Notes: a model not told the origin generated them from the letters alone. A stretch of 64,000 nt of DNA from Nocardioides pinisoli (GCF_024199985.1 NZ_JANARS010000001.1:558001-622000); one strand, 5' to 3'. Shown: positions 50,524-61,793, counted from the stretch's first letter. Numbers and translations: made by a program.

Positions 50524-50826
50524 ATGAGAACGAGCATGTGCGGAATCGTCCTGACGGGCCTCCTCGTCGCGGCCGGGGTCGGCCCCGCGGCTCAGGCGTC
50601 GCCGAGCGCTGCAAGCCCACGCCATGCCGCGGCGCCCTCGGCAGCCACCCTGTGGAGGTGCTGGTGGGCGCCGACGATGGACCGCAACTGGCACAACGAC
50701 GCCCTGTGCTCCAACGGCGTGCGCCAGGTCCGTCCCTACTTGCGACCGGCAGACACCTTCATCACCCGCGACGAGCTGATGGCGTCCGCGCGGGCGTGGG
50801 CCCGGGCGCAGAACAGGGCTCGATGA
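50524..50826 (+). CDS. Small secreted protein, 100 residues
   Basis: Begins [20 protein letters not shown], a signal peptide likely cleaved near [10 protein letters not shown]. The mature part has a short Cys/Trp-rich core ([20 protein letters not shown]) and a basic end. TACGTT lies 7 nt before the ATG. The Cys pair could form a disulfide. It sits between hutH and hutU but has no obvious tie to histidine use. Confidence 0.6.
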   Translation: MRTSMCGIVLTGLLVAAGVGPAAQASPSAASPRHAAAPSAATLWRCWWAPTMDRNWHNDALCSNGVRQVRPYLRPADTFITRDELMASARAWARAQNRAR

Positions 50827-50837
50827 CCGCGCGAGCA

Positions 50838-50853
50838 GTCTCGGATCACAGAC
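50838..50853. promoter_or_regulatory. Palindromic site upstream of hutU
   Basis: GTCTCGGATCACAGAC shares 14 of 16 bases with the hutH site and lies 55 bases before the hutU ATG. Both leaders end in ATGAGGGC directly before the start codon. Confidence 0.6.
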
Positions 50854-50908
50854 CGCGATCCGGTCCGACCTCTTTCGGCCGCCGTCGCCGCGGCGTTTTC
50901 ATGAGGGC

Positions 50909-52654
<1,746 letters not shown>

Positions 52655-52846
52655 CAGCCGAGGAGGTCGAGGAGCTTCGGCTTAGTCGGAGCCTGCGAGG
52701 ACAAAGCGACGCGTCTCGAAACCCCCACCACTGCTCCTCGTAGGGGGTGACTGCGGCTCGTAAGGGGGTGACCGGCCGGTAGCCGTTGACACCCCTCCCT
52801 CCCGGTGGGTGGATGGGCGCGAGACCACCTATCGGGAGGCAGGCTC

Positions 52847-53986
52847 ATGCATCCATCCATCACCAGGCGCACCCGGACGTGCGCACTCGCAGCGGCAGCC
52901 GTCGCACTGGCAGCCGCCGGCACCATGGGTCCGGCGGTCGCCGGCCCGGACACCACCCCGGGCGGTCCATGGCCGCAGGGCGGGGAGAACACCAACGCGA
53001 TCCGCAGCTATGAACAGCTCTGGAGCACGCTGGAGTCGATCGAGGGCCGGGCGCAGGGGAGCTTCGAGCTCAGCCCGGCACCGCTGACCTCCAACACCGG
53101 CCGCGAGATCCCGGTCGTGACGATCGGCGACGGCGACACCGACATCATGTTCGTCGCCAACCAGCACGGCGACGAGTACATCGTCTCCAACGCCATGATC
53201 AGCGTGGTGCGCAGCCTCGCCGGCGGGTCGGCCGAGGCGAGGGCGATCAGGGACGCGCTCACCGTCACCATCGTCCCGCGCGTCAACGTCGACGGCTTCG
53301 ACGCCGACGTGACGGACCTGGCCGGCAACACCACGCCGTGGCGGCAGAACTTCGACACCTCGTGCCCGGCCTTCTGCGAGTTCTACCAGTCCGGTCGCGG
53401 CTACGACATCAACCGCTACCACTCCTACTCCGAGAGCGCCTACGACCACCCCTACCAACCCGGCGCCGACACGAACAACCCGGTGCCCGAGGCGATCGCG
53501 ATGCGGTTGCTCTGGGACGAGCGGCAGCCGCGGCTGGTCGTGGACTTCCACCACCAGGGGACCTACGTCGACGAGGACGGCCGCATGATCACCGGCTCGG
53601 TGATGTGGCCCAACGCCGAGGCGGAGGCCGAGGCCCTGGGCATCAGCGAGGAGTTCGCCGGCGTCGTGACCGACTCAAAGCGGGTGGTCTCCGAGATGCT
53701 CGACGCCCTGGAGGGCAAGGGCTACGCCAACATCACGCGCTACCCGAGCACCCCGTTCCCCGGCATCGCCCGCAACGCCTACGGCCTGCTCGGCTCCGCC
53801 TCGGTGCTCTACGAGGCACGCGGTGACATGGGACATGCCAGCAGCGGGATGATCGCGAAGCAGACCGAGGTGGCCGGTACGGCGATCCTGCGCGCCGCGG
53901 CCGACGGGTCGCTGTGGACCCGCGACACCGTGCCCGCCGACACCATCCGCGAGCGCGGGCCCTACGTCCCGGACCCGCACGGGTGA
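52847..53986 (+). CDS. Secreted M14-family zinc carboxypeptidase
   Basis: A 379-residue protein with a signal peptide (MHPSITRRTRTCALAAAAVAL, cleaved near VAG). Zinc ligands are His and Glu in ANQHGDEY plus a later His in VDFHHQG; substrate-binding YDINRYHS is present; the catalytic Glu is in VLYEARGD. It has no prodomain. ATG 52847 is chosen for the signal peptide and the GGGAGG upstream. It is likely to trim peptides outside the cell. Confidence 0.88.
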   Translation: MHPSITRRTRTCALAAAAVALAAAGTMGPAVAGPDTTPGGPWPQGGENTNAIRSYEQLWSTLESIEGRAQGSFELSPAPLTSNTGREIPVVTIGDGDTDIMFVANQHGDEYIVSNAMISVVRSLAGGSAEARAIRDALTVTIVPRVNVDGFDADVTDLAGNTTPWRQNFDTSCPAFCEFYQSGRGYDINRYHSYSESAYDHPYQPGADTNNPVPEAIAMRLLWDERQPRLVVDFHHQGTYVDEDGRMITGSVMWPNAEAEAEALGISEEFAGVVTDSKRVVSEMLDALEGKGYANITRYPSTPFPGIARNAYGLLGSASVLYEARGDMGHASSGMIAKQTEVAGTAILRAAADGSLWTRDTVPADTIRERGPYVPDPHG

Positions 53987-54007
53987 GCAGCGGCTGATCC
54001 ATCGACG

Positions 54008-54085
54008 ATCGCCGCACGTGCGGCGGAAGAGGTCCCTCCAACGGGCGTTCCGGGGCCACGACCGCCGCACGTGCGCTGATCGTGG
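54008..54085. terminator. Possible terminators between convergent genes
   Basis: Two CGCACGTGCG palindromes, the first inside GCCGCACGTGCGGC and the second flanked by CCACGA/TCGTGG, lie between the carboxypeptidase stop and the APH-family stop. They may end both transcripts. Confidence 0.4.
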
Positions 54086-54124
54086 TCGGTGACCGGGGCC
54101 GGCACGGACCGCCCCGCCCCCGGC

Positions 54125-55408
54125 TCAGGAGTCCTGCGGCCCGCCGCCCACGACCGTCTCGATCACCTTGCGGGTCAGCATGACCACCACGCCGTCGAAG
54201 TCGCCGGTGCCAGCCTCGAGCGCCCGGACCAGCCCGTCGAACGTCACGGTCTGGAAGACGAGGTCGGCCAGCGGTGCCAGCTCGACGGCCCGCTCGAAGT
54301 CCGCCGCGGGACAGGCGTCGCGCCACGGCGCCAGCACGGCGCGTACGCGCTCGTCGACAGCCCCGCCGGACTCCTCGGTGATCCAGTGCGCGAGGTGCGT
54401 GCCGTCGAGGAACGGATGCGTCACGCAGCCGTCGCTCCAGTCGAAGATCCGGGGACGTACGCCGTCGAAGGCGACGTTGCCTGCGTGCAGGTCGCCGTGG
54501 CCGAGCGTCTCGGGGAAGCCGCAGCCCCACAGGTCCCGGAGTCGGGACTCGACCAGCGGGACGGCTGCCGCGAGCCGCGCGCGCTCCTCCGCCGTGAGGT
54601 CGTCGAGCTCACGGTTGGAGGCCAGGGCGTCGCGCCACGCCAGCAGTGTCGGCTCGAGGCCACGGTCGGGCGCCCCGGCCGCACGCAGCTCGTCGAGCCA
54701 GTCGAGCGACGCGACCTGGGCCGCGGCCCACCTCGGCGCCAGGACCGCCGCCGCGTCCGCCGGGGCGCCGTCGTCCGACACGCCGGCGAGCGGCTCGGTC
54801 AGCAGCCAGGAGCGGTCCCGGTCGGTGGCGACCACCTCCGGGACCAGGTCGGGCAGGTGCGAGGCGAGCGTCTCGACGATGCCGGCCTCGGCGCCGAAGT
54901 GGTCGCAGCTGGCCTTGAACCAGAGCGTCCCGCGATCGGTCGGGACCGTGTGCACGGCCGAGACGCTCCACACGCGGTGGGTGCGGAGGGGGCCGGTCCG
55001 GGCGCGTCCGCTGGGCGCGAGCACCGAGTCGATCCACTCCTCGACCTCGTCGTGCCAGCCGGGCGCGTACCAGGCGGGCCGGTGCGCGGGCGGCGTGCCC
55101 CGGTGCGCCCGGGCCGCCGCCTCGACGTGCGCGCGCAGGTCAGCAGGCAGCGCTGCCAGGTCGGCCCAGCGCCCGCGCTCGGGCGTACCTCCGCGCGAGC
55201 CGAGCACGTGCAGCCGGTTGGTCTCGTCGAGCACGACGACCGGAGCGAGGTGAGCTGCGTCGGTGAGCAGACGGGCCGCGGTCGCGGTCGCCGTCGGACC
55301 GCCGGCCTGCGGGTCGTCCACGAAGGACGGGAGGGCGCCGTCGGGCGTCGTCCAGACCCGGTCGCCGTCGACGAGGGCGACGTGGATCGTGTGGGGAGGG
55401 CGGGTCAC
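54125..55408 (-). CDS. Aminoglycoside phosphotransferase-family kinase
   Basis: A 427-residue protein with an APH-like kinase domain in its second half: the catalytic motif LGHGDLHAGNVAFDG and the metal-binding Asp in RIFDWSDGC. The first 150 residues are extra and include a Val-Asp-Gly-Asp-Arg strand that looks like a NUDIX-associated or sensor region without a match I can name. CACGAT lies 6 nt before the GTG. Antibiotic resistance cannot be claimed; many of these phosphorylate other small molecules. Confidence 0.8.
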   Translation of the reverse strand: MTRPPHTIHVALVDGDRVWTTPDGALPSFVDDPQAGGPTATATAARLLTDAAHLAPVVVLDETNRLHVLGSRGGTPERGRWADLAALPADLRAHVEAAARAHRGTPPAHRPAWYAPGWHDEVEEWIDSVLAPSGRARTGPLRTHRVWSVSAVHTVPTDRGTLWFKASCDHFGAEAGIVETLASHLPDLVPEVVATDRDRSWLLTEPLAGVSDDGAPADAAAVLAPRWAAAQVASLDWLDELRAAGAPDRGLEPTLLAWRDALASNRELDDLTAEERARLAAAVPLVESRLRDLWGCGFPETLGHGDLHAGNVAFDGVRPRIFDWSDGCVTHPFLDGTHLAHWITEESGGAVDERVRAVLAPWRDACPAADFERAVELAPLADLVFQTVTFDGLVRALEAGTGDFDGVVVMLTRKVIETVVGGGPQDS

Positions 55409-55479
55409 CGGCGCATCGTGGCACGAGGTCGATGCGCGAACCCCCTGACGTGCGTGCCGTCGTAGGGCAGGATCCCCCC

Positions 55480-56508
55480 ATGGCATCGGGGGAGAAGAAG
55501 CCGGCGCGTGCGCGCGTCGTGCTCACGGACATCAGCTCGCGGGCGTGGGAGCACCCCGCCGACAAGGGCGCACTGGTCGCGCTGCGCAAGCTCAAGGGCT
55601 TCGACGTGCTGCTCAAGACCATGTCGGGGGTCTTCCGGGAGCGGGCCTGGCGGCTGACGCTGCTCGGCTCGGCGGTGCGGGTCGACGAGCGGCAGTTCTC
55701 GCGTCTGCACCGGCTGCTGGCGGAGGTGGGGCGGAGCCTCGACGTCAGCGACCTGCCGGAGCTCTACGTCCAGGCCGACCCGACGCTCAGCGCCGTCACG
55801 ATCGGGATGGACCGTCCGACGATCGTGCTGTCCTCGGGCTTGGTGCACCACCTCGACGACGACGAGCTGCGCTTCGTCATCGGCCACGAGCTCGGCCACG
55901 CCGTCAGCGGGCACGCCGTCTACCGCACCCTGCTGCTGCGGCTCCTCGGTCTCGGTGGCCTGCTCTACGCCATCCCCGGCGGGGCCATCGGCATCCGGGT
56001 GATCACCGTCGCCCTGCTGGAGTGGTCGCGCAAGGCCGAGCTGTCCGCCGACCGCGCCGGCCTGCTGGCCAGCCAGGACCCGACCGCCGCGTTGCGGACC
56101 CACATGAAGCTCGCCAGCGGCGGCACCCTCGAGGAGCTCGACGTCACGTCGTTCCTGTCCCAGGGCGCTGAGTACGACGAGGGTGGCGACGTCCGCGAGT
56201 CCCTCATCAAGCTCTCGCTCCTGCAGCAGCAGAGCCACCCGTTCGCGGTGGTGCGGGCGACCGAGCTGCGGCGCTGGATCGACTCGGGCGCCTACACCGC
56301 GATCCTCGGCGGCGACTACCCCCGCCGTGCCGACGACGACACGGCCTCGGTCAGCGAGGCCGCCCAGGAGGCGGCCGCGAGCTACTCCGCGTCGTTCGAG
56401 CGGACCCAGGACACCCTCGGCAAGCTGGTGCACGACCTGGCCGGCTGGATGGGCACGGCCAGCACCTGGGTCAACGGCCGCTTCCGCCGCGGCACCGAGA
56501 GCGCGTGA
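55480..56508 (+). CDS. M48-family membrane metalloprotease
   Basis: A 342-residue protein with the zinc motif VIGHELGHAVSGH near residue 140 and the third ligand Glu in RKAELSADRAGLLA. One or two membrane segments follow the zinc site (LLLRLLGLGGLLYAIPGG, IGIRVITVALL). The C-terminal 90 residues are helical. It resembles HtpX-like quality-control proteases with a shortened N-terminus. CAGGAT lies 6 nt before the ATG. Confidence 0.88.
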   Translation: MASGEKKPARARVVLTDISSRAWEHPADKGALVALRKLKGFDVLLKTMSGVFRERAWRLTLLGSAVRVDERQFSRLHRLLAEVGRSLDVSDLPELYVQADPTLSAVTIGMDRPTIVLSSGLVHHLDDDELRFVIGHELGHAVSGHAVYRTLLLRLLGLGGLLYAIPGGAIGIRVITVALLEWSRKAELSADRAGLLASQDPTAALRTHMKLASGGTLEELDVTSFLSQGAEYDEGGDVRESLIKLSLLQQQSHPFAVVRATELRRWIDSGAYTAILGGDYPRRADDDTASVSEAAQEAAASYSASFERTQDTLGKLVHDLAGWMGTASTWVNGRFRRGTESA

Positions 56509-57224
56509 CGGCGGCCGACGACGTCGACGGGGAGCGCGCGTACTCCTGCACGTTGACCCCGCACACCATCGACGCCGCGGCACGCATGATGCAGGACCGC
56601 TTCGAGCCCGGTCTGGTCGCCATGGTGGTGTTCGCCGACGTCGCGCTGCTCGCGGCGACGATGACGTTCGCAATCGCCGTCGACCAGCTGCTCGCTGGAT
56701 CGGTCCTGGCCGTGGTGGCCGTCGGGGCCCTGACGTGGTGGATGCCCCGGGGCAACCTGGCCCTCCAGCGCAAGCAGCTCGGATGGGTGCCGGGGCACCG
56801 CCTCGACACCTCGTTCGGCCGGGACTCCATGACAGTCGCGGACCATGTCTCGTCGTCACGGGTGAGCGTCGAGCACATCCGCGAGATCGAGACGCACTCC
56901 GAGTTCGTGCTGTTCCGGATCTCGGGGAGGGCCCAGTGGTTCATCCTGCCTGACGAGGTCTTCCCCGCGGACGAGGTGGCACGTGTCCGGCGTCGGACCC
57001 GGGACGCAGCAGGGCCCCGGACACCAGTGGTGTCCGGGGCCCGATCGCCAGATGTGGCGAATCCGCTACCAGACCCGCCGGCTGGAGCCGCCGATCGGCA
57101 CGAAGTTCAGGACCAGGCCGACGACGATCAGGATGATGCCGAGGGTCAGGAGGATGTTCTGCGGGAGCAGGAGCCCGAGGATGAGAAGGATCAGTCCGAG
57201 GACAATCATGGATGTGTCTCCTAG
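56505..57224 (+). CDS. YcxB-like membrane protein with unusual C-terminal extension
   Basis: A 239-residue protein starting at a GTG that overlaps the M48 stop. It has two membrane helices (about residues 38-80, containing VAMVVFADVALLAATMTFAI) and a YcxB-like domain: GRDSMTVADHVSSSRVSVEHI, FVLFRISGRAQWFILPDEVF, RRRTRDA. The expected end is near residue 170, but the frame continues through a perfect terminator and across the whole antisense DUF6131 gene. The extra 70 acidic residues (Asp/Glu/Gln-rich) look non-natural. A lost stop or frameshift near 57000 is likely. Confidence 0.65.
   Translation: MTAADDVDGERAYSCTLTPHTIDAAARMMQDRFEPGLVAMVVFADVALLAATMTFAIAVDQLLAGSVLAVVAVGALTWWMPRGNLALQRKQLGWVPGHRLDTSFGRDSMTVADHVSSSRVSVEHIREIETHSEFVLFRISGRAQWFILPDEVFPADEVARVRRRTRDAAGPRTPVVSGARSPDVANPLPDPPAGAADRHEVQDQADDDQDDAEGQEDVLREQEPEDEKDQSEDNHGCVS
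57012..57042. terminator. Perfect 14-bp terminator stem
   Basis: GGGCCCCGGACACC / GGTGTCCGGGGCCC around AGT. It lies 23 bases beyond the DUF6131 stop and within the 3' extension of the YcxB-like frame. Confidence 0.85.
57066..57209 (-). CDS. Small membrane protein (DUF6131)
   Basis: A 47-residue protein beginning MIVLGLILLILGLLLPQN, with a second helix (TLGIILIVVGLVLNF) and a short basic end (GGSSRRVW). The pattern fits actinobacterial DUF6131. TAGGAGACAC precedes the ATG. It is fully antisense to the extension of the YcxB-like frame and ends before a strong terminator, so this is the strand I believe. Confidence 0.8.
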   Translation of the reverse strand: MIVLGLILLILGLLLPQNILLTLGIILIVVGLVLNFVPIGGSSRRVW

Positions 57225-57380
57225 GTGATGCGGGGGGATGCGGCCGGCCCGTGGTCGGGCGGCCGGATCACTCTGGCGGTCCCTCCGCCTTTCGCCAAGT
57301 CGGGTCCATCCTTGTGGGTGAGCGGGCGTCCACGCTCTGTCGACCCCGCAGGCGTGGGGTCCGCGGGCCGAGGAACCCTG

Positions 57381-58250
57381 TCACGCCGTCCCGAGCGCGC
57401 GGATCGCCTCGTCGATGGCCAGCGTGCGGCGGGCCGACTCGACGTGCAGGTTCTCCACCATCCGGCCGTTCCACGTCACCACGCCGGCGCCCTTGCCGTC
57501 CTCCCAGGCCGCGATGAGCCCCCGCGCGTCGTCGACCGCCTGCTCGCTCGGGGCGAAGGCGCGGTTGGCACCCTCCACCTGGCCGGGGTGGATGAGGGTC
57601 TTGCCGTCGAAGCCCATCTGCCGGCCCTGCTCGCACTCGGCGAGGAAGCCCTCGGTGTCCTTGACGTCGTTGTAGACCCCGTCGATGACCGCGATCCCCG
57701 CGGCCCGCCCGGCGAGCAGTGCGGTGTGGAGGCTGGGCAGGACCGGCGCGCGTCCCGGCACGTGCTCGGCGTAGAGCTCCTTGACGAGGTCGTTGGTGCC
57801 CAGCACGAAGGCGCCGAGGCGCTGCGAAGCGCGCGCGATCTCGAGCGCGGACAGGATCGCGACCGGGGTCTCGACCATGGCCCACAGCCGGGTGTGGTCG
57901 GGAGCGCCGGCCTTCTCCATCGCCGCGACGAGCCGGGCGACGTCGTCGGCGCTGTCGACCTTCGGCACCACGATCGCGGCCGGACCGGCCTGGCTGGCCG
58001 CGACGATGTCGTCGTCGTGCCACTCGGTGCCGAGGCCGTTGACGCGGATCGTGACCGTGCGTCGGCCGTAGTCGCCGCTCGCGGCCGCAGCGGCGGCCGC
58101 CTCGCGCGCAGCCGGCTTGGCGTCGGGCGCCACGGCGTCCTCGAGGTCGAGGATCAGGCCGTCGCAGGCGATGTTCTTGGCCTTCTCCAGCGCCCGCTCG
58201 TTGGAGCTGGGCATGTAGAGGACGGAGCGGAGGGGGGTGAACTCGGTCAT
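57381..58250 (-). CDS. HpcH/HpaI aldolase / CitE-like CoA lyase
   Basis: A 289-residue TIM-barrel lyase: [20 protein letters not shown], the metal-site [36 protein letters not shown], and [19 protein letters not shown]. It belongs with CitE-like and (S)-malyl-CoA thioesterase/lyase enzymes. ATGA overlaps the stop of its partner, so both are made together; in ethylmalonyl-CoA pathway organisms such pairs act in acetyl-CoA assimilation. Confidence 0.9.
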   Translation of the reverse strand: MTEFTPLRSVLYMPSSNERALEKAKNIACDGLILDLEDAVAPDAKPAAREAAAAAAASGDYGRRTVTIRVNGLGTEWHDDDIVAASQAGPAAIVVPKVDSADDVARLVAAMEKAGAPDHTRLWAMVETPVAILSALEIARASQRLGAFVLGTNDLVKELYAEHVPGRAPVLPSLHTALLAGRAAGIAVIDGVYNDVKDTEGFLAECEQGRQMGFDGKTLIHPGQVEGANRAFAPSEQAVDDARGLIAAWEDGKGAGVVTWNGRMVENLHVESARRTLAIDEAIRALGTA

Positions 58251-59326
58251 GCCGTCACCTCGATGGCGTCGTAGGCCTTCTTGAGCTCCGGGTCGATCTC
58301 GGCGAGCTCCTCGGCGAGCGCGACCATCACCTGGCACTGCTTGACCGAGGCGTCGTCCTCCATCTTGCCGTCGATCATCACCGCGCCGGTGCCGTCGCCC
58401 ATCGCGGCGATGACGCGCCGGGCGTGGGCGACGTCCTCGACGCTGGGGGAGAAGACCTTGTTGGCGATCGTGATCTGCACCGGGTGCAGCGACCAGGCGC
58501 CGACGCAGCCGAGCAGGAAGGCGTTGCGGAACTGGTCCTCGCACGCGACGGTGTCCTTGATGTCGCCGAACGGCCCGTAGTAGGGGTATATCCCGTGCAT
58601 CGCGCACGCGTCGACCATGCGGGCGATCGTGTAGTGCCACAGGTCCTGCTGGTACGACGTCCGCTCGGCGTCGTACTGCGGGACGCCGAGGTCGTCCTTG
58701 ACCGGGTCCTGCCGCACGACGTAGCCGGGGTGGCCGCCGCCCACGCGGGTGGTCTTCATCCGACGGTCCGCAGCGAGGTCGGCGGGTCCGAGGGACAGGC
58801 CCTGCATCCTGGGACTGGCGGCGCAGATCTCCTCGATGTTGGCCACGCCGCGCGCGGTCTCGAGGATCGCGTGGACCAGGATCGGGCGGTCCAGGCCGGC
58901 CTTCGCCTCGAGCTGCGCGAGCAGCCGGTCGACGTAGTGGATGTCCTCGGCGCCCTGCACCTTCGGCACCATGATCACGTCGAGCTTGTGGCCGATCTCC
59001 GGGACGAGCGTGGTGAGGTCGTCGAGCACCCACGGGCTGTCGAGGCTGTTGATCCGGGTCCAGAACTGCGTGGGGCCGAAGTCCGTGGCCTTGCCGATGT
59101 CGACGAGGCCCTGGCGCGACTTCTCCTTGTTCTCGGCCTTGACCGCGTCCTCGAGGTTGCCGAGGAGCACGTCGACCGTGCCCACCATGGCGGGCACCTT
59201 GGCGGCCATCTTCTCGTTGCCCGGGTCGAAGAAGTGGATGGCGCGGCTCGGCCGGGCCGGGATCTCGCGCGGGGGCGCGGGCGCACCGACGGCGAGCGGG
59301 GCGAAGAAGTCCTTGGCGGGTCGCAT
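58247..59326 (-). CDS. Malyl-CoA/beta-methylmalyl-CoA lyase-like protein
   Basis: A 359-residue lyase. [20 protein letters not shown], then a GNLEDAV metal-binding segment, [24 protein letters not shown], and [12 protein letters not shown] fit the malyl-CoA lyase branch of the HpcH family. It is longer than CitE because of an insert with a Cys/Tyr-rich segment. It is first of a coupled two-gene operon. Either acetyl-CoA plus glyoxylate or propionyl-CoA plus glyoxylate could be the product. Confidence 0.88.
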   Translation of the reverse strand: MRPAKDFFAPLAVGAPAPPREIPARPSRAIHFFDPGNEKMAAKVPAMVGTVDVLLGNLEDAVKAENKEKSRQGLVDIGKATDFGPTQFWTRINSLDSPWVLDDLTTLVPEIGHKLDVIMVPKVQGAEDIHYVDRLLAQLEAKAGLDRPILVHAILETARGVANIEEICAASPRMQGLSLGPADLAADRRMKTTRVGGGHPGYVVRQDPVKDDLGVPQYDAERTSYQQDLWHYTIARMVDACAMHGIYPYYGPFGDIKDTVACEDQFRNAFLLGCVGAWSLHPVQITIANKVFSPSVEDVAHARRVIAAMGDGTGAVMIDGKMEDDASVKQCQVMVALAEELAEIDPELKKAYDAIEVTA

Positions 59327-59374
59327 GCGCGCGAACTTATCGTGGCCCCGCCGGCCGTCGATATGGCGAAGGTC

Positions 59375-59731
59375 TCAGCCGAACTCGCCCGCGGCGTCGC
59401 TGAAGTGGCCGAGCTGGGTGAGCACGCCGTCGTCCACCCACGCCTCGATGATGCCGAGGTCCTCGACGATCATCCCCGCGCGCACGTGAAGCCGCTGGAA
59501 CTCCTCGCTGGCCCTCATCGTGGCCAATCCCTGGGCCGGCCCCTTGATGAGGAAGAACCCTTGCATGTCCCCGCCATGGGGGTTGAGCAGGACGGGCTCG
59601 AAGCTCTCGATCGAGCCGTCCGCCACGCGTGCGCCGTAGTAGGTCACGGCGTCGTTGAACACGTCGAGCGCGCGCTTCTCGCGACCCCGCACGGTCTGGC
59701 CCCACCCGACGAACAGTGCTGCTTCGGACAT
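59375..59731 (-). CDS. Conserved hypothetical protein, 118 residues
   Basis: Begins MSEAALFVGWGQTVRGREKR, with EPVLLNPHGGDMQGFFLIKG in the middle and VDDGVLTQLGHF near the end. I recognise this as a widespread actinobacterial family of ferredoxin-like (DUF, YciI/dimeric-barrel type) small proteins but cannot name a function. It is single-copy here and stands alone on the minus strand. Confidence 0.65.
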   Translation of the reverse strand: MSEAALFVGWGQTVRGREKRALDVFNDAVTYYGARVADGSIESFEPVLLNPHGGDMQGFFLIKGPAQGLATMRASEEFQRLHVRAGMIVEDLGIIEAWVDDGVLTQLGHFSDAAGEFG

Positions 59732-59821
59732 CTGAGTCACCTCGTCCCTCCGACGGTCTGTGTGTCCCACCACGCTAGGCACGGAGGGGCGTCGAGGTCA
59801 TCGCCCAACTGTGGCAACCGG

Positions 59822-60394
59822 TCACCGGTCGCGCCGGCGAGACCACCAGGTCTTCTTGCGCGGCGTCGGCCTGCTGGCCGCCAGGGCGGCGCGCTGCGCC
59901 TCGATCCGGGCCGTACGCCGCTCGCGCCAGGCCGCGACCTCGGCGTCGACGTCGCGGGTGGGGGTCACCACGGGCGGTCCGCCCTGCAGCTGCCGCCGGG
60001 TCTCGACGACCCGCTTGTTGAAGTCGTCGAGCTCGCGCCGGACCTCGCTCTCGGCGGTGATGTCGTCGAGCCGGGACTCGAGCTCGGCGTCCTCCTTGCG
60101 CAGGGCGATGGCCGGCGGCAGGAGGGCGATGTTCTCGCGCTCGACGAGCTTCTTGACCCACCAGTCCGGGTCGTGCTCGGCACCGAGGTCCTCGATCGGC
60201 TTGCCCTGACCGGGCAGGTCGTCGAACTCCCCGCGCTCCATCGCCTGGCGCACCTGCAGGTCGACCCACGTGGCCTGCTGCGCGATGCGGGCGGCTGCCG
60301 CCGAGCGCCCGGTGCGGTCGTCGCGCTCGGGCTCCTTGCGGACGGGCTCGGTGCCCGCGGTGTCGAAGTCGTCGTTCCGGTCTCTCTCCGGCAT
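59822..60394 (-). CDS. DUF1992 (DnaJC28-like) protein
   Basis: A 190-residue protein with the DUF1992 core: RQAMERGEFDDLPGQGKPI followed by LERENIALLPPAIALRKED in variant form and a long charged C-terminal helix. The related J-domain protein DNAJC28 shares this core, but no J domain is present here. TAGGCT lies 6 nt before the ATG. Function unknown. Confidence 0.88.
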   Translation of the reverse strand: MPERDRNDDFDTAGTEPVRKEPERDDRTGRSAAAARIAQQATWVDLQVRQAMERGEFDDLPGQGKPIEDLGAEHDPDWWVKKLVERENIALLPPAIALRKEDAELESRLDDITAESEVRRELDDFNKRVVETRRQLQGGPPVVTPTRDVDAEVAAWRERRTARIEAQRAALAASRPTPRKKTWWSRRRDR

Positions 60395-60497
60395 GCCCCC
60401 AGCCTACGTTCGGGGCCTGCGCCGGCTGCCCGCCCCGCCCACCCCGCCCGGCCCGCCCACCCCGCCCACCCCGCCAGGACCGTGACAGGCTGGGCGC

Positions 60498-61730
60498 ATG
60501 GACCTCCCAGGCATCCCCGGACGGGCCGCCGGTGTCCAGCTCCACGTCACGTCCCTGCCGGGAGGCCGGCTCGGCGAGCCGGCGCGCGACTTCGTCCGGT
60601 GGCTGGCGAGCGCCGGCCAGTCGGTGTGGCAGGTGCTGCCCCTCGCCGTCCCCGACGTGCACGGGTCGCCGTACGCCTCCCCGTCGGCGTTCGCGGCCTG
60701 GCCGGGTCTGCTCGAGGATCCCGGGACGCCGGTGAGCGACGACGAGGTGGCGGCGTTCGCCGACGAGCACGCCTTCTGGGCCGGGTCCTGGGCCGCCCAT
60801 GCCGGGGACCTCGCCGACCAGGTGCGCTTCGAGCGCGAGTGGGGCGCGCTCCGGTCGTTCGCCGCCGACCACGGCGTCCAGGTGTTGGGCGACGTCCCGA
60901 TCTACGTCGCCGCGGGGAGCGCCGACGTGGTGACCTGGCCCGGGCTCTTCCGCGACGACGCCGTCGCGGGTGTGCCGCCCGACGCCTTCAGCGACACCGG
61001 GCAGCTGTGGGGCAACCCGCTCTACGACTGGGATGCGATGGCGGCCGACGGCTACCGGTGGTGGGTGGAGCGGCTGCGCCGCAGCCTGGCGCTCTACGAC
61101 ATGGTGCGCCTCGACCACTTCCGGGGCTTCGCGGCCTACTGGGCCGTCCCGGCCGGCCACGCGACCGCCGAGCGCGGCACCTGGGAGCCCGGACCCGGCC
61201 GCGCGCTCTTCGACGCCGCGACGGCCGAGCTGGGTCCGCTGCCGGCCGTCGCCGAGGACCTCGGCGTCATCGACGCCCCGGTCGAGGAGCTGCGCGACGC
61301 GCTGGGCTTCCCCGGGACGGCGGTGCTGCAGTTCGCCTTCGACCCCGCCGGCGAGGACCGCTCCCACGAGCCGGAGAACCTGCGCCGCAACCAGGTCGTC
61401 TACACCGGCACCCACGACAACGACACCGTCGTCGGCTGGTGGGACGAGCTGCCGGAGCAGCGGCGCGGCGAGGCGCAGCGCGCCTGGCGCGAGGCCGGCA
61501 CCACCGACCCCGACCCGGCATGGGCGATGATCCGGCTCGCCCACGCGGCCCCCTGCCGGCTGGCCATGGTGCAGGCCCAGGACGTGCTCTCCCTCGGCTC
61601 CGAGGCGCGGATGAACACCCCCGGCACCGCGGCCACGTGGTCGTGGCGGCTCGAGCCGGGGTCGCTCACCGCCGACCTCGCGGCGCGTCTGCGCGAGGTG
61701 AGCGAGGAGTCCGGGCGCACGCCCGGGTGA
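60498..61730 (+). CDS. malQ: 4-alpha-glucanotransferase (amylomaltase), short form
   Basis: A 410-residue GH77 enzyme. The first catalytic region is LYDMVRLDHFRGFAAYW with the nucleophile Asp, followed by PAVAEDLGVID with the acid Glu and YTGTHDNDTVVGW with the stabilising Asp. SPYASPSAFA is also conserved. It is shorter than the usual 490-700 residues because the N-terminal part is compact. It transfers maltodextrin segments between glucans. GC-rich CCCGCCCAC repeats lie just upstream, with CAGGCT 6 nt before the ATG. Confidence 0.9.
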   Translation: MDLPGIPGRAAGVQLHVTSLPGGRLGEPARDFVRWLASAGQSVWQVLPLAVPDVHGSPYASPSAFAAWPGLLEDPGTPVSDDEVAAFADEHAFWAGSWAAHAGDLADQVRFEREWGALRSFAADHGVQVLGDVPIYVAAGSADVVTWPGLFRDDAVAGVPPDAFSDTGQLWGNPLYDWDAMAADGYRWWVERLRRSLALYDMVRLDHFRGFAAYWAVPAGHATAERGTWEPGPGRALFDAATAELGPLPAVAEDLGVIDAPVEELRDALGFPGTAVLQFAFDPAGEDRSHEPENLRRNQVVYTGTHDNDTVVGWWDELPEQRRGEAQRAWREAGTTDPDPAWAMIRLAHAAPCRLAMVQAQDVLSLGSEARMNTPGTAATWSWRLEPGSLTADLAARLREVSEESGRTPG

Positions 61731-61793
61731 CTCGGGGTCGGACAAGGGTCGATCCCGATGGTCCGGCGCCCGGTGTCGGCGCATGCTGGAGGC

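Noticed and set aside
54125..55408. Aminoglycoside resistance gene
   Set aside because: The APH fold is shared by many kinases and the long N-terminal region does not match resistance enzymes.
60420..60480. CCCGCCCAC repeats before malQ as an operator
   Set aside because: Simple low-complexity GC repeat; no symmetry and no nearby regulator.
59775..61784. Long minus-strand frame opposite malQ and DUF1992
   Set aside because: Shadow of two well-supported genes; no recognisable protein.
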